Below, piece after piece: positions 43,363 through 52,119 of a stretch of 64,000 bases of DNA. Origin of the DNA: Paenibacillus xylanilyticus (lineage in GTDB: Bacteria; Bacillota; Bacilli; Paenibacillales; Paenibacillaceae); contig NZ_CP044310.1 in NCBI RefSeq assembly GCF_009664365.1, forward strand, positions 390,501-454,500. Direction: 5' to 3'. Both the position numbers and the translations under genes were made by a program. The notes beneath the pieces were generated by a model. It searched no databases and was not told the DNA's origin. It saw nothing but the letters and a program-made list of their open reading frames with translations. Each line of letters begins with the position of its first letter. The first letter of the stretch is position 1.

Positions 43363-43991
43363 GGAAAAGACCTCCCTTCCTTGGAGTCTGTCCTAATCTC
43401 TTCAGGCCGGATGGATGTCGCTGGCGCTGCAGCCTTGCCGGAACGATTCACCATCATGTACTGGATAAACAGGAATATACCAATGTTCATGACCACATCG
43501 CCGATGCTGATCACCTGGGTCCGCGGATAGGGACTGGAGAGCGGGATGATATCACCCAGGAAGGAAAGGTGGGTAGATGCATCCATCATATAGTGTTTCG
43601 ATACCGCTCCACCTTCACGAAGCATATCCACATAGTAAGGTCCGAGTACAGCGGAAGCCTCCACCGAGACAGGCATGCGTCCACCATTCACCGCCATAAC
43701 GATGAAATTGAGGAACACGCCAATCCAGATCAGCGTAAATCCCCGGTGATGCCGGTTCAGCCACAGAAATGCAAGTCCTGTGACGTACACCGCCGCAAAG
43801 AGGTACCCATTGATGGATGCAACCCAATCCAGTCTTCCCTGCAAGAAAAAGATAAGGAATTGGGCAAGCAGCAACAGTGGGAATATCCACCCGCCGCGAA
43901 GTTGAAGTGTTGCAAATTGGTGGAGACCATACCGGTACCCGCCCCGGAACAGTCCAACGATCAAACCGAGCAGAATGCCGTCATATACCAT
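43359..43991 (-). CDS. DUF5317 membrane protein
   Basis: A 210-residue protein with five or six membrane segments (first at VYDGILLGLIVGLFRGG, later LLLLAQFLIFFLQGR and TLIWIGVFLNFIVMAVNGGRMPVS). The loop NGGRMPVSVEA and the stretch THLSFLGDIIPL match DUF5317 proteins as remembered. Function not known. It is coupled by an ATGA overlap to the 34-residue peptide and lies upstream of a cyclic di-GMP enzyme on the same strand. GACAGGAG precedes the ATG. Confidence 0.8.
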   Translation of the reverse strand: MVYDGILLGLIVGLFRGGYRYGLHQFATLQLRGGWIFPLLLLAQFLIFFLQGRLDWVASINGYLFAAVYVTGLAFLWLNRHHRGFTLIWIGVFLNFIVMAVNGGRMPVSVEASAVLGPYYVDMLREGGAVSKHYMMDASTHLSFLGDIIPLSSPYPRTQVISIGDVVMNIGIFLFIQYMMVNRSGKAAAPATSIRPEEIRTDSKEGRSFP

Positions 43992-44122
43992 GATTAACTC
44001 CTGTCATTCAGATATGTGTGATTGCGGTTTCTTTTTGTGTACATATGTTATTCGACCTTTTACTGGTAAATCCTGCAAAGCGAAAATGATTTTGAAGAAG
44101 AATTTTGCAAAAAATAAATGAA

Positions 44123-44179
44123 AAGCCGTCTTTACGGAACCATGGATTGAATCCATCGCGCGGTTCGCGAAAAACGGCT
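44123..44179 (-). terminator. Terminator of the SLH-like protein gene
   Basis: Outer stem AAGCCGT / ACGGCT, middle GAACC / GGTTC and inner ATGGATT / AATCCAT; on the minus strand it runs into TTTTC. It lies 50 bases after the gene stop. Confidence 0.65.
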
Positions 44180-44228
44180 GTTTGTGTGACAAATTAAGAG
44201 ATAATCCTAACAGGCAACGCTTATGGGT

Positions 44229-45671
44229 TTACTCCGATTCCCCGTTCAGATAATTGAAGAAAGGCTGATCTACCCAGAAGTTGTAGCTGGTAATGTCCGC
44301 ATCTGGAGCAAGCTTCCGGAAGCCTTCCTGAATCCCTTTGGCATTTTCCTTCAATGAGAAGGATTGAGCGTAGTAGTTGCCAAGTGCAATCTTGTTGTTG
44401 CTAATGACCGGATAGCCCTGAACAGCTGTCGGTGAATAATACAGTGGTTGCCACCAGGAAGCATAAATGAGGGCAGAGGCATCATCGCTGTTCTTTTTGG
44501 CGTATTTCAGAATAATGTCATTGAAGCGGGCCTTGTCTGCTGTGTTGTTGAATTCGAATTGAATATCATATTCCTTGGCATAGGCAATATAATTACCATT
44601 TTCAATTTGGGTCACCTTGTAATCCGGCGTTTCCTTGGGCTCGCCCCATTCCTTCAAATAAATGAAGGCAGAGGTTTTTGGCTGGAATTGCACATCGGCA
44701 TCGATGCCCTCGCTGCGAAGCAGGCCAATCAGCTGCACGGCGTGTTTGATATCATCATGTCCATAAGTCAACGTCAGTTCATCGATAAAATTGGAATCGA
44801 AACGGCTATCCTTCAGGTTGTATCCTGTAACGAGGTCATCCCGGAGTGCCTGATCCACAATCTCTCTTAATTCGGGTGCTTCAATCAGATCCGCTGTGCG
44901 ATACGCGGCATACAGTTTGGAGTAGATGTCGGCATCGCCAGAGCGTCCGATCTCATGCTTGTATTTTCCCTGACTGGTCAATACCCGGCCAAGTAAGATG
45001 TTGGCAAATTCAGTACTCGCCGCTCCGCCCTTACGCAGAGCAGGATAGAGGCTTTCCGGAACCAGACCGGTATCGATGGCAGCGGCAAGCTCCTGAGCCG
45101 CCTGACCCTGAACGCGATTCGGGCTGATGCCAAGCTTGGTGAGCGCTTGTTTTGTTTTCTCTTCCGGATATGTATACGCAAGTTCCTTGAATCCAGCTGC
45201 CTTGACGGCAATGAATACCGCAGCATAAGTGCTAAGGGTGTCATCGGCACGAACTTCTGTACCAGACAGGATACCATTATTATGTAGGGTGATAGCTGCG
45301 TCATAAGATGAATCTCCCGAGCTCAGATCGGTAAAAGCAGGAGCCTGGGTTTGACTGTCGCCGGCTTCTTCCGTAGAGTCCGCTGCTGAATTTGCTCCAA
45401 TAATAGCTGCTATGGCTTGAATAAAGTCACCCTTGGTCAGCTGCTGTGGCAGCTGGATGCCATACTTGGCCTGCAGGAACTGAGCATAATCGGCTGCACT
45501 CTCCGTATACACGGATGGAGTTTTGGGTGTGGTTGTTTTTGCGGTTTGCGTGGCGGATGGCACGACGGGAGAAGCGGATGCAGCGGAAACCGAAGCAGGC
45601 AAGCTGAGGCTGCCGATCGTGACTGGCGCGGCGAGCAGGGCCGCCAGTGTGAACTGGGTGATTTTTTTCAT
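44229..45671 (-). CDS. Secreted protein with SLH-like N-terminal region
   Basis: A 480-residue exported protein. Signal peptide MKKITQFTLAALLAAPVTIG is cut near SVSAASA. Residues 60-170 resemble one or two degenerate S-layer homology motifs (LTKGDFIQAIAAIIGAN, FTDLSSGDSSYDAAITLHNNGILSGTEVRADDTLSTYAAVFI). The C-terminal 250 residues are a mixed domain of unknown type, with an aromatic YASWWQPLYYSPTAVQGYPV stretch. Attachment to the cell wall by the SLH region is likely but its completeness is doubtful. ATG at 45671 has GGAGG 8 bases upstream; the reading open to 45875 has no site. Confidence 0.75.
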   Translation of the reverse strand: MKKITQFTLAALLAAPVTIGSLSLPASVSAASASPVVPSATQTAKTTTPKTPSVYTESAADYAQFLQAKYGIQLPQQLTKGDFIQAIAAIIGANSAADSTEEAGDSQTQAPAFTDLSSGDSSYDAAITLHNNGILSGTEVRADDTLSTYAAVFIAVKAAGFKELAYTYPEEKTKQALTKLGISPNRVQGQAAQELAAAIDTGLVPESLYPALRKGGAASTEFANILLGRVLTSQGKYKHEIGRSGDADIYSKLYAAYRTADLIEAPELREIVDQALRDDLVTGYNLKDSRFDSNFIDELTLTYGHDDIKHAVQLIGLLRSEGIDADVQFQPKTSAFIYLKEWGEPKETPDYKVTQIENGNYIAYAKEYDIQFEFNNTADKARFNDIILKYAKKNSDDASALIYASWWQPLYYSPTAVQGYPVISNNKIALGNYYAQSFSLKENAKGIQEGFRKLAPDADITSYNFWVDQPFFNYLNGESE

Positions 45672-45882
45672 ATGAATAGCCTCCTTAAGATAGGGTTGGA
45701 AAATGAAACAGTTTGCGCTATAATTCTGACAAAACCGATGTGAATTTAATAATTGGATTGACTTTAGCACGGCGAAGCCATCCATGTCAACGGAAAAAAG
45801 CCATTCTGGAGCGCTTTCCAAAGTATCTTCGTAGGTGATGAAATAATTATATTTAATTTGAATGTTTATGCACAAAGATTTA

Positions 45883-45912
45883 TTGACAAGGATCGACAGT
45901 ATCCGCTAGGAT
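45883..45912 (+). promoter_or_regulatory. Promoter of the nup operon
   Basis: -35 TTGACA (45883-45888), 18-base spacer, -10 TAGGAT (45907-45912), 37 bases before the start codon of nupN. Confidence 0.5.
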
Positions 45913-45949
45913 TATTAAAAAAAGAATGTGGAAAAGGGGAATCTTCAAA

Positions 45950-46981
45950 ATGAAAAGAGGCTTATCGTTCGTCTTATCGATCATCATGTTGGCAGTTTTG
46001 CTCGCGGCTTGTGGAACTTCGGCTTCCAAAGACGAACAATCGGCCCAAGGTGGCGACAGTGAGAAATCACTGCGCATGGCACTCGTACTTCCTGAAAAAA
46101 TCGGGGTAAACCCGTTCTTTGTACAAATGGATGAAGGTTTCAAAAAAGCAGGCGAAGAGTTTAAAGTCGATACCAAAACGATCGAATCTACAGACCCGGC
46201 AGCATTCGAGCAAAATCTGCGTGCTGCGGTTGCGGAGAACTACGATCTGATTATTACGGCGACATTCCAGGCAGAAGATGCACTGAAAAAGGTGGCTGCC
46301 GAGAATCCGGACAAGTCGTTTGCCATTGTGGATACAACGGTTGATCTGCCTAACGTACGTAGTGTTGGTTTCCGTGAATACGAAGGAGCGTATCTGCTTG
46401 GTGCGGCTGCCGGACTATCCACCAAAACGGATAAAGTCGGCATGATCGCAGCAGTGGACGTTCCATTGATCAAGAAATATACCGAAGGTTTCAAAGCGGG
46501 TCTGGAATCCGTTAACCCGGATGCAGAATTCCTCGTGAACTACGTTGGTGGCTTCAATGACCCAGCCAAGGCAAAAGAACTGGCATTGGTACAATTCGGC
46601 AAAGGCGCTGACTTCATTGCTGGTGCATCTGCAGTAGGTGACCTTGGCGTATTCGAAGCGGCGAAGGAAAAAGGCTTCTATACATCCGGTCAGGATACCG
46701 ATCGCACGGTTGAAGATCCAGAGCACATCGTATTGTCCCAATTGAAATCCACAGATACGGTTGCTTATGAGACAGTGAAGGATTTCGTAGAAGGAAACTT
46801 CAAAGCAGGTGCTGTAAACTATGGCCTGAAAGAAGACGGTGTTGGTCTGACTTTCGTTACACGTGATAGCGAATCCGCACTGAGTGATTTTGTTGGACAG
46901 GAAGTTATCGACAAGGTAAAAGCAATTAATGAAGATATCATATCCGGCAAAATCGTTGTGAAGGATCCATTGCAGCAATAG
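45950..46981 (+). CDS. nupN: Nucleoside ABC transporter binding lipoprotein (BMP family)
   Basis: A 343-residue BMP-family lipoprotein. Lipobox LLAAC puts the lipid Cys at about residue 20. The domain shows ALVLPEKIGVNPFFVQMDEGFKKAG, DLIITATFQAEDALKKVAAENPD, VRSVGFREYEGAYLLGAAAGL and DFIAGASAVGDLGVFEAA, all standard for PnrA/NupN purine nucleoside receptors. It serves the ATPase and two permeases that follow. ATG at 45950 follows AAAAGGGG; an earlier ATG at 45926 lacks a site. Confidence 0.92.
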   Translation: MKRGLSFVLSIIMLAVLLAACGTSASKDEQSAQGGDSEKSLRMALVLPEKIGVNPFFVQMDEGFKKAGEEFKVDTKTIESTDPAAFEQNLRAAVAENYDLIITATFQAEDALKKVAAENPDKSFAIVDTTVDLPNVRSVGFREYEGAYLLGAAAGLSTKTDKVGMIAAVDVPLIKKYTEGFKAGLESVNPDAEFLVNYVGGFNDPAKAKELALVQFGKGADFIAGASAVGDLGVFEAAKEKGFYTSGQDTDRTVEDPEHIVLSQLKSTDTVAYETVKDFVEGNFKAGAVNYGLKEDGVGLTFVTRDSESALSDFVGQEVIDKVKAINEDIISGKIVVKDPLQQ

Positions 46982-47013
46982 TTTGGAATGTTTGATGGAA
47001 TTGTATTGATCAG

Positions 47014-47041
47014 CCGGCTGCCCGATCAGGCAGCCGGTTTT
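47014..47041 (+). other. Hairpin between nupN and nupO
   Basis: CCGGCTGCC / GGCAGCCGG, six-base loop, then TTTT. It looks like a partial terminator that would lower expression of the downstream ATPase and permeases compared with the binding protein. Confidence 0.65.
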
Positions 47042-47084
47042 GCTGCTATTAAATGCCCGAGACCGAAAGGAGCGAACGCGAGAT

Positions 47085-48584
47085 ATGCTGTTGGAGATGG
47101 ATCAGATTACGAAGAAATACGGCGGCTTCACCGCCAATCGGGATATCCGTTTTAATTTGCGTGAGGGAGAGATCCACGCCCTCGTTGGTGAGAATGGAGC
47201 GGGCAAAACAACCCTGATGCGCATGCTGTACGGAATGGAGCAGCCCACGTCAGGTACGATCAAAGTCCGGGGGCGCGAGGTAAGCTTCGCCACTCCGTCT
47301 CAAGCCATGGCAAGCGGTATTGGCATGGTGCATCAGCATTTTATGCTGTTTCCTTCCTTTACGGTGGCTGAGAACATTGTCATTGGCCGCGAGCCGGCTG
47401 CAGCGGGCGTATTTGACCGTAAGCAGGCAGCTGCTCAAGTGAACGACCTGGGCCAAAAATACGGCATGCCCGTTGACCCATGGAAAAAAGTATCCGAATG
47501 TCCTCTTGGCATGCAGCAGCGTGTAGAGATTCTCAAAGTGCTGCATCAGGGTGCGGATATTATTATCCTGGACGAGCCTTCAGCGGTACTGACACCACTG
47601 GAAGTCAAGGAATTGCTGGCAAATATGAAATCTCTTGCGGCGCTGGGCAAGACCTTCGTATTAATTACCCACAAATTGCAGGAAGTCATGGACGTGGCTG
47701 ACCGGATTACAGTTCTGCGCGATGGTCAGGTGACGGGCACATTGGAGGCGAAGGACACCAATGTGGAGGAATTATCCCGTTTAATGGTTGGGCGTGAATT
47801 GGTACGTCTCGACAAGCAGCCATCCGTGCCTGCAGAAGCCGTACTCCAGGTGGAGGGCGTAACCTTGTCCGGAGCGAAGGATCGCTCGGCACTGAAGGAT
47901 ATCCATATGCAAGTTCGAAAAGGAGAAGTCGTTGGCATTGCAGGCATCTCGGGTAACGGTCAGTCCGAACTGATCCAGGTTATTGCCGGACTGCGCACTG
48001 CAGACAGCGGCCGTGTCCTGCTCTCGGGGCAGGATACAACGAATTGGCCTGTTCGCCGCATTCGAGAGCATGGACTTGCTCACATTCCCGAGGATCGGTA
48101 TATGTGGGGCGCAGCCAAGGATGCCAGTGTGCGTGAGAATGGACTCATGGGACATCATCACCGGCTTCAGACACGAGGCGTTATTAAGGCCAAAGCAGCA
48201 CGGGCTATGGTGGAGGGCTGGATCAAACAGTTCAGCATCAAGACCGGTTCGGCAGAGACGAAGGCACAGTTCCTGTCAGGAGGTAATCTGCAGAAGCTGA
48301 TTGCTGCACGTGAATTTGCACAGGATGCTCCGTTCCTGATTGCAGCGGAACCGACACGTGGCGTGGATATCGGAGCGATGGAGACGATTCATGCCGAGCT
48401 GCTTCGCAAACGCAACGAAGGTGCTGGTGTGCTGCTCGTTTCTTCCGAGCTGTCCGAGATTTTGCAATTATCCGATCGAATTATTGTGATGTATGAAGGC
48501 GAGATTGCCGGGGAACTGAAGGCAGATGAAGCCACGGAAGAACAGATTAGCTTATTGATGGCAGGAGGGAAAGAGCGGGTATGA
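47085..48584 (+). CDS. nupO: Nucleoside ABC transporter ATP-binding protein (two ATPase domains)
   Basis: A 499-residue double ATPase as in RbsA/NupO. Domain 1 has Walker A GENGAGKTT, signature SECPLGMQQRVEIL and Walker B ADIIILDEPSAVLTP. Domain 2 has a degenerate Walker A GISGNGQSE, signature LSGGNLQKLIAAREF and a Walker B region FLIAAEPTRGVDIGA. The alternating normal and odd motifs are typical of this family. The start at 47085 follows AAGGAG at a long spacing; the frame is open upstream. It overlaps nupP by 4 bases. Confidence 0.92.
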   Translation: MLLEMDQITKKYGGFTANRDIRFNLREGEIHALVGENGAGKTTLMRMLYGMEQPTSGTIKVRGREVSFATPSQAMASGIGMVHQHFMLFPSFTVAENIVIGREPAAAGVFDRKQAAAQVNDLGQKYGMPVDPWKKVSECPLGMQQRVEILKVLHQGADIIILDEPSAVLTPLEVKELLANMKSLAALGKTFVLITHKLQEVMDVADRITVLRDGQVTGTLEAKDTNVEELSRLMVGRELVRLDKQPSVPAEAVLQVEGVTLSGAKDRSALKDIHMQVRKGEVVGIAGISGNGQSELIQVIAGLRTADSGRVLLSGQDTTNWPVRRIREHGLAHIPEDRYMWGAAKDASVRENGLMGHHHRLQTRGVIKAKAARAMVEGWIKQFSIKTGSAETKAQFLSGGNLQKLIAAREFAQDAPFLIAAEPTRGVDIGAMETIHAELLRKRNEGAGVLLVSSELSEILQLSDRIIVMYEGEIAGELKADEATEEQISLLMAGGKERV

Positions 48585-49648
48585 ATCGGGTAAAAGAAAC
48601 ACTTCGCGGACTCGTACAGCCGCTGCTTGCCATAGTAATCGGTTTGCTTGCAGGAGCTGTGGCAATTCTGGTTGTTGGCGGGAACGTCTTCGAAACATAT
48701 GCAGAGATGTGGAAGGGAGCCTTCGGGAACTTCTACTTCTTCACGAACACACTGGCTCGTTCGACACCCATTATCCTTGCTGGACTGGGTGTAGCACTTG
48801 CATTCCGTGCGGGATTCTTCAACATGGGAGCTGAAGGACAGATGATCCTCGGGGGGCTCAGTGCAGCGCTCACAGCGCTCTATCTGCCAGGCCCGGGCTG
48901 GTTTGTCTGTATTGCGGCCATTGTGGCAGGAATCCTGGCCGGAGGAATCTGGTCCCTATTTGCCGGCTGGCTGGATGCCCGGTTTGGCATGAACCTGTTG
49001 ATTACAACGCTGCTTCTTAACTATATTGCCATCTATTTCGGCGGGTATATGGTATCTTATCCGTTCAAGGATCGCACGGGATCTGCAGCGATGGCGCAGA
49101 CGCCGATGATTGATCAGGGCGTCTGGCTGCCGAAGCTGTTCCAGGGCATGGGACTGCATGCCGGTTTCATCATTGCGATTGTAGCTGCAATCCTGATCTA
49201 TTGGTTTACGCACAAAACGGTAACCGGTTATGAGATTCGCATGCTCGGAAGCAATCCGTCGTTCGCGACGTATGGCGGGGTTCGCCGGATTCGGATGATG
49301 ATGCTGTCCATGGTGATCAGCGGTGGATTGGCAGGTCTGGCAGGGGCAGGCGAAGTGCTGGGAACACAGTACCGTTTCCTGGATGGCTCGCTGTCATCTG
49401 CAAGTTACGCATGGAGCGGTATCATGGCTACACTGCTCGCCCGCTCGCACCCACTCGGTACGGCTGTAGCGGCCATTTTGCTTGCTGCCCTGCAGACAGG
49501 TGCAATGGGGATGGAACGAAATACGGATGTGCCGCTTGAAGTCGGCAGTGTAATCCAGGCCGTGCTTACGTTATTTGTATCAGCCCAGATCGGGTATTCA
49601 TTCCTGAAGCGGAGAAAGGAGAAAAAATCCAATGCAGCAACTGTTTGA
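48581..49648 (+). CDS. nupP: Nucleoside ABC transporter permease
   Basis: A 355-residue BPD_transp_2 permease of about ten membrane segments. Conserved stretches are ILAGLGVALAFRAGFFNMGAEGQMILGG and GYEIRMLGSNPSFATYGGVRRIRMMMLSMVISGGLAGLAGAGEVLG, matching NupP/YufP. It starts within the stop of nupO (ATGA) and overlaps nupQ by 17 bases. Together with NupQ it forms the guanosine channel in Bacillus. Confidence 0.92.
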   Translation: MNRVKETLRGLVQPLLAIVIGLLAGAVAILVVGGNVFETYAEMWKGAFGNFYFFTNTLARSTPIILAGLGVALAFRAGFFNMGAEGQMILGGLSAALTALYLPGPGWFVCIAAIVAGILAGGIWSLFAGWLDARFGMNLLITTLLLNYIAIYFGGYMVSYPFKDRTGSAAMAQTPMIDQGVWLPKLFQGMGLHAGFIIAIVAAILIYWFTHKTVTGYEIRMLGSNPSFATYGGVRRIRMMMLSMVISGGLAGLAGAGEVLGTQYRFLDGSLSSASYAWSGIMATLLARSHPLGTAVAAILLAALQTGAMGMERNTDVPLEVGSVIQAVLTLFVSAQIGYSFLKRRKEKKSNAATV

Positions 49649-50555
49649 TGCAGCCATGTTCGGTTCGACCTTGCGGATTATGACGCCGATCCTGCTTGCA
49701 GCGCTCGGCGGGGCATTGTGCTCCCGTGTTGGCCTTTTCAACGTGGGACTCGAAGGACTCGTGCTGATCGGTGCTTTCTCCGCGATTGTAGGCAACTATT
49801 TGTTTGGCAACGTACTTCTGGCCGTTATCTTCTCTATTATTATTGTGATGTTGTTCTCGGCACTGTTTGCCTTTATTAGTATCAATCTCAAGGCGAATGC
49901 CATCGTGGTCGGGATATCCCTGAATTTCCTGGCAACAGGTCTGACGACCTTTGCACTACGGGCGATTTTTGATGTAAAAGGTGCATACTACGACAAGGAC
50001 ATGGTGGGACTTCCCAAATGGGATATTCCACTGATTAAGGACATTCCGTGGGTAGGCAGCGTATTTTCCGGGCACAGCCCGCTCGTGTACCTCGGAATCA
50101 TACTCGTTATTGCACTACAATTTTATTTGTTCAAAAGTGTATCAGGTTTCCGTCTGCGTTCCGTCGGCGAGAATCCAATTGCAGCGCAAAGCATCGGGAT
50201 CAAGGTACGCGGCATTCAGTATGGCGCGGTTCTGATGTGCGGTATCCTGTGTGCCCTGGCTGGCGCTCAGTTGTCGCTCGGTCAGGTGACGATGTTTACG
50301 GAGGGCATGACCGCAGGTCGCGGCTTCATCGCCTTGGTAGCAACGATGCTGGGACAAGCGAATCCGCTGGGCGTAATGGGTTCCAGTGTACTGTTCGGCT
50401 TCATGGAAGCACTCAGCATTCGTCTGCAGGGCTTCTCCCTGCCAACGCACTTCACCCTGATGCTTCCATATATTGTGACGCTGGTAGCCATGTTCTTTTT
50501 CAAAGACCGTACGTATGCACAGGATGCACTGAAAGCGGGCGGAAGCTCGCGCTAA
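49632..50555 (+). CDS. nupQ: Nucleoside ABC transporter permease
   Basis: A 307-residue partner permease, about eight to ten membrane segments. LAALGGALCSRVGLFNVGLEGLVLIGAF and GFRLRSVGENPIAAQSIGIKVRGIQYGAVLMCGILCALAGAQLSLG are typical of NupQ/YufQ. The ATG at 49632 overlaps nupP and is preceded by GGAGA. It ends the transporter part of the operon; the next gene begins 23 bases later. Confidence 0.92.
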   Translation: MQQLFDAAMFGSTLRIMTPILLAALGGALCSRVGLFNVGLEGLVLIGAFSAIVGNYLFGNVLLAVIFSIIIVMLFSALFAFISINLKANAIVVGISLNFLATGLTTFALRAIFDVKGAYYDKDMVGLPKWDIPLIKDIPWVGSVFSGHSPLVYLGIILVIALQFYLFKSVSGFRLRSVGENPIAAQSIGIKVRGIQYGAVLMCGILCALAGAQLSLGQVTMFTEGMTAGRGFIALVATMLGQANPLGVMGSSVLFGFMEALSIRLQGFSLPTHFTLMLPYIVTLVAMFFFKDRTYAQDALKAGGSSR

Positions 50556-50578
50556 TGTAAAAAGAAGGAGGGTTATCA

Positions 50579-51250
50579 TTGCATAACAAGGCTGAACGTC
50601 TGAAGAAAACCAAAACTCCAGCGCCCAAAGCGGGTGCTGAGCATGGAGATCGGCTGCCGCCGGGACAGATGCTAACCGAGAAATTCCCGATTTTGCATGA
50701 AGGAGAAGTGCCTGAATACGACCTGTCCACATGGGATCTGAAAGTGTTCGGGGAGGTAGAGGAAGAGAAAGTGTTCTCCTTTGCCGAGCTTCAGGCCATG
50801 CCGCAGGTCAATACGGTGAGCGATATTCACTGTGTGACCCGCTGGTCCAAGTTCGATACCCCATGGGAAGGCATTCGCTTCTCGGATTTCATCAAGCTTT
50901 TGGGTGTTAAACCGGAGGCCAAATATGTCATGATCCATGCTGATCACGATTATGAGACGAATGTTCCGCTCGAAGAGTTGATGCATGATGATGTCCTGCT
51001 TGCCTTCAAATATAACGGCGAGCCGCTTACACCGAAGCACGGCTACCCGCTGCGCCTGGTGGTGCCGCAGCTGTACTTCTGGAAAAGTGCGAAGTGGATA
51101 CGCGGTCTGGAGTTTATGACCGAAGATCGCAACGGATTCTGGGAGAGCAACGGGTTTCATCACTTTGCCGATCCGTTCAAGGAACAGCGCTTCTCGGGCG
51201 AAGATCTGCCGATCCCCGAAGATGAATGGACGAAGAAGGAGTTTGATTGA
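50579..51250 (+). CDS. Sulfite-oxidase-fold molybdopterin protein (YuiH-like)
   Basis: A 223-residue protein of the oxidoreductase molybdopterin-binding domain family. The molybdenum-ligand cysteine sits in SDIHCVTRWSKFDTPWEG (Cys85), and later PLRLVVPQLYFWKSAKWIRGLEF is diagnostic of the fold. No heme domain and no signal peptide, so it is a cytoplasmic single-domain enzyme like B. subtilis YuiH; its substrate is unknown. The start is TTG after GGAGGG. Its place between nupQ and the nucleoside phosphorylase, sharing the operon, is unusual. Confidence 0.88.
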   Translation: MHNKAERLKKTKTPAPKAGAEHGDRLPPGQMLTEKFPILHEGEVPEYDLSTWDLKVFGEVEEEKVFSFAELQAMPQVNTVSDIHCVTRWSKFDTPWEGIRFSDFIKLLGVKPEAKYVMIHADHDYETNVPLEELMHDDVLLAFKYNGEPLTPKHGYPLRLVVPQLYFWKSAKWIRGLEFMTEDRNGFWESNGFHHFADPFKEQRFSGEDLPIPEDEWTKKEFD

Positions 51251-52014
51251 CGATGTTAATGCCCATTTTGCAGATTCATTCGGAAGATATGCCTGCTTAT
51301 GCCATTGTCTGTGGTGATCCCGCTCGTGCGGAGAAGATCTCCCGGAAGCTGGAGCAGGTGAGAGAACTGGCGTTCAGCCGGGAGTATCGTACATTCGTTG
51401 GACTATATGAAGGAGTGCAGATGGCTGTTGTCAGCCATGGCGTAGGTTCTCCGGGAGCGGCCGTCTGCTTCGAGGAACTGATTCGGGCAGGGGTGACAAC
51501 CCTGATTCGAGTCGGAACAGCCGGCTCCTATACGGCAGATTATCCTGCGGGCAGCGTCATTGTCAGTACGGCAGCAGTCCGTTCGGACGGATTGACCCGT
51601 CAGCTGGTGCCAGATGGTTTCCCTGCAGTAGCGGATATTGGAGTCACCCTGGCACTCATTGAAGCTGCACAGGAAAAGGGTGACCATGTAGATCCGGCTA
51701 TGAATGCAGGCAAAGTCGGTGTAGGCATTACCGTTACACTGGATGCATTCTTCACAGGGGTGGAGGAGATCCCTCACCGCAAGTATAAACAGGCCGGCGC
51801 ACTAGCGGCCGAGATGGAAATTGCCGCACTGTACATCGTCAGCACACTGCGAGGCACGCGTGCCGGTGCGATTGTGGCCATCGACGGCTTCGCCGACAGC
51901 GATCTGGCTGCTGAATATGATCCGCATACAGATGCGGTAGCACATGCGGTTGAGCGTGAGATCAACGCGGCTCTGCGTGCACTTGCTGCGCTCGCTCGGC
52001 AGGATCAGGCGTAA
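51247..52014 (+). CDS. Nucleoside phosphorylase (uridine/purine, PNP_UDP_1)
   Basis: A 255-residue phosphorylase. It has YAIVCGDPARAEKISRKLE (phosphate site), VSHGVGSPGAAVCFEELIRAGVTTLIRVGTAGSY, and AAEMEIAALYIVSTLRG with the nucleoside-binding Glu-Met-Glu. Length and motifs fit hexameric uridine phosphorylase or PNP-I enzymes. It splits nucleosides to base and ribose-1-phosphate, a natural fate for what NupNOPQ imports. The TTG at 51247 overlaps the YuiH stop; an ATG at 51253 is also possible, as AAGGAG stands upstream of both. Specificity cannot be settled. Confidence 0.88.
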   Translation: MTMLMPILQIHSEDMPAYAIVCGDPARAEKISRKLEQVRELAFSREYRTFVGLYEGVQMAVVSHGVGSPGAAVCFEELIRAGVTTLIRVGTAGSYTADYPAGSVIVSTAAVRSDGLTRQLVPDGFPAVADIGVTLALIEAAQEKGDHVDPAMNAGKVGVGITVTLDAFFTGVEEIPHRKYKQAGALAAEMEIAALYIVSTLRGTRAGAIVAIDGFADSDLAAEYDPHTDAVAHAVEREINAALRALAALARQDQA

Positions 52015-52060
52015 GCAGCGTTCAACGAATGCTGAGAATATAACTGTACACAAAACAATA

Positions 52061-52114
52061 AAAAAAGGACGTCCGCTTGGTCATGTAATGTGACTTTGTG
52101 GATGTCCTTTTTTT
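52061..52114. terminator. Terminator closing the nup operon
   Basis: AAAAAAAGGACGTCC pairs with GGATGTCCTTTTTTT around a 24-base loop containing a smaller GTCA/TGAC pair. It also serves the converging LysR gene, whose stop is 6 bases away. Confidence 0.85.
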
Positions 52115-52119
52115 TGTGT

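Noticed and set aside
45672..45949. Purine riboswitch before nupN
   Set aside because: No three-way junction or conserved loop sequence was found; only a promoter is visible.
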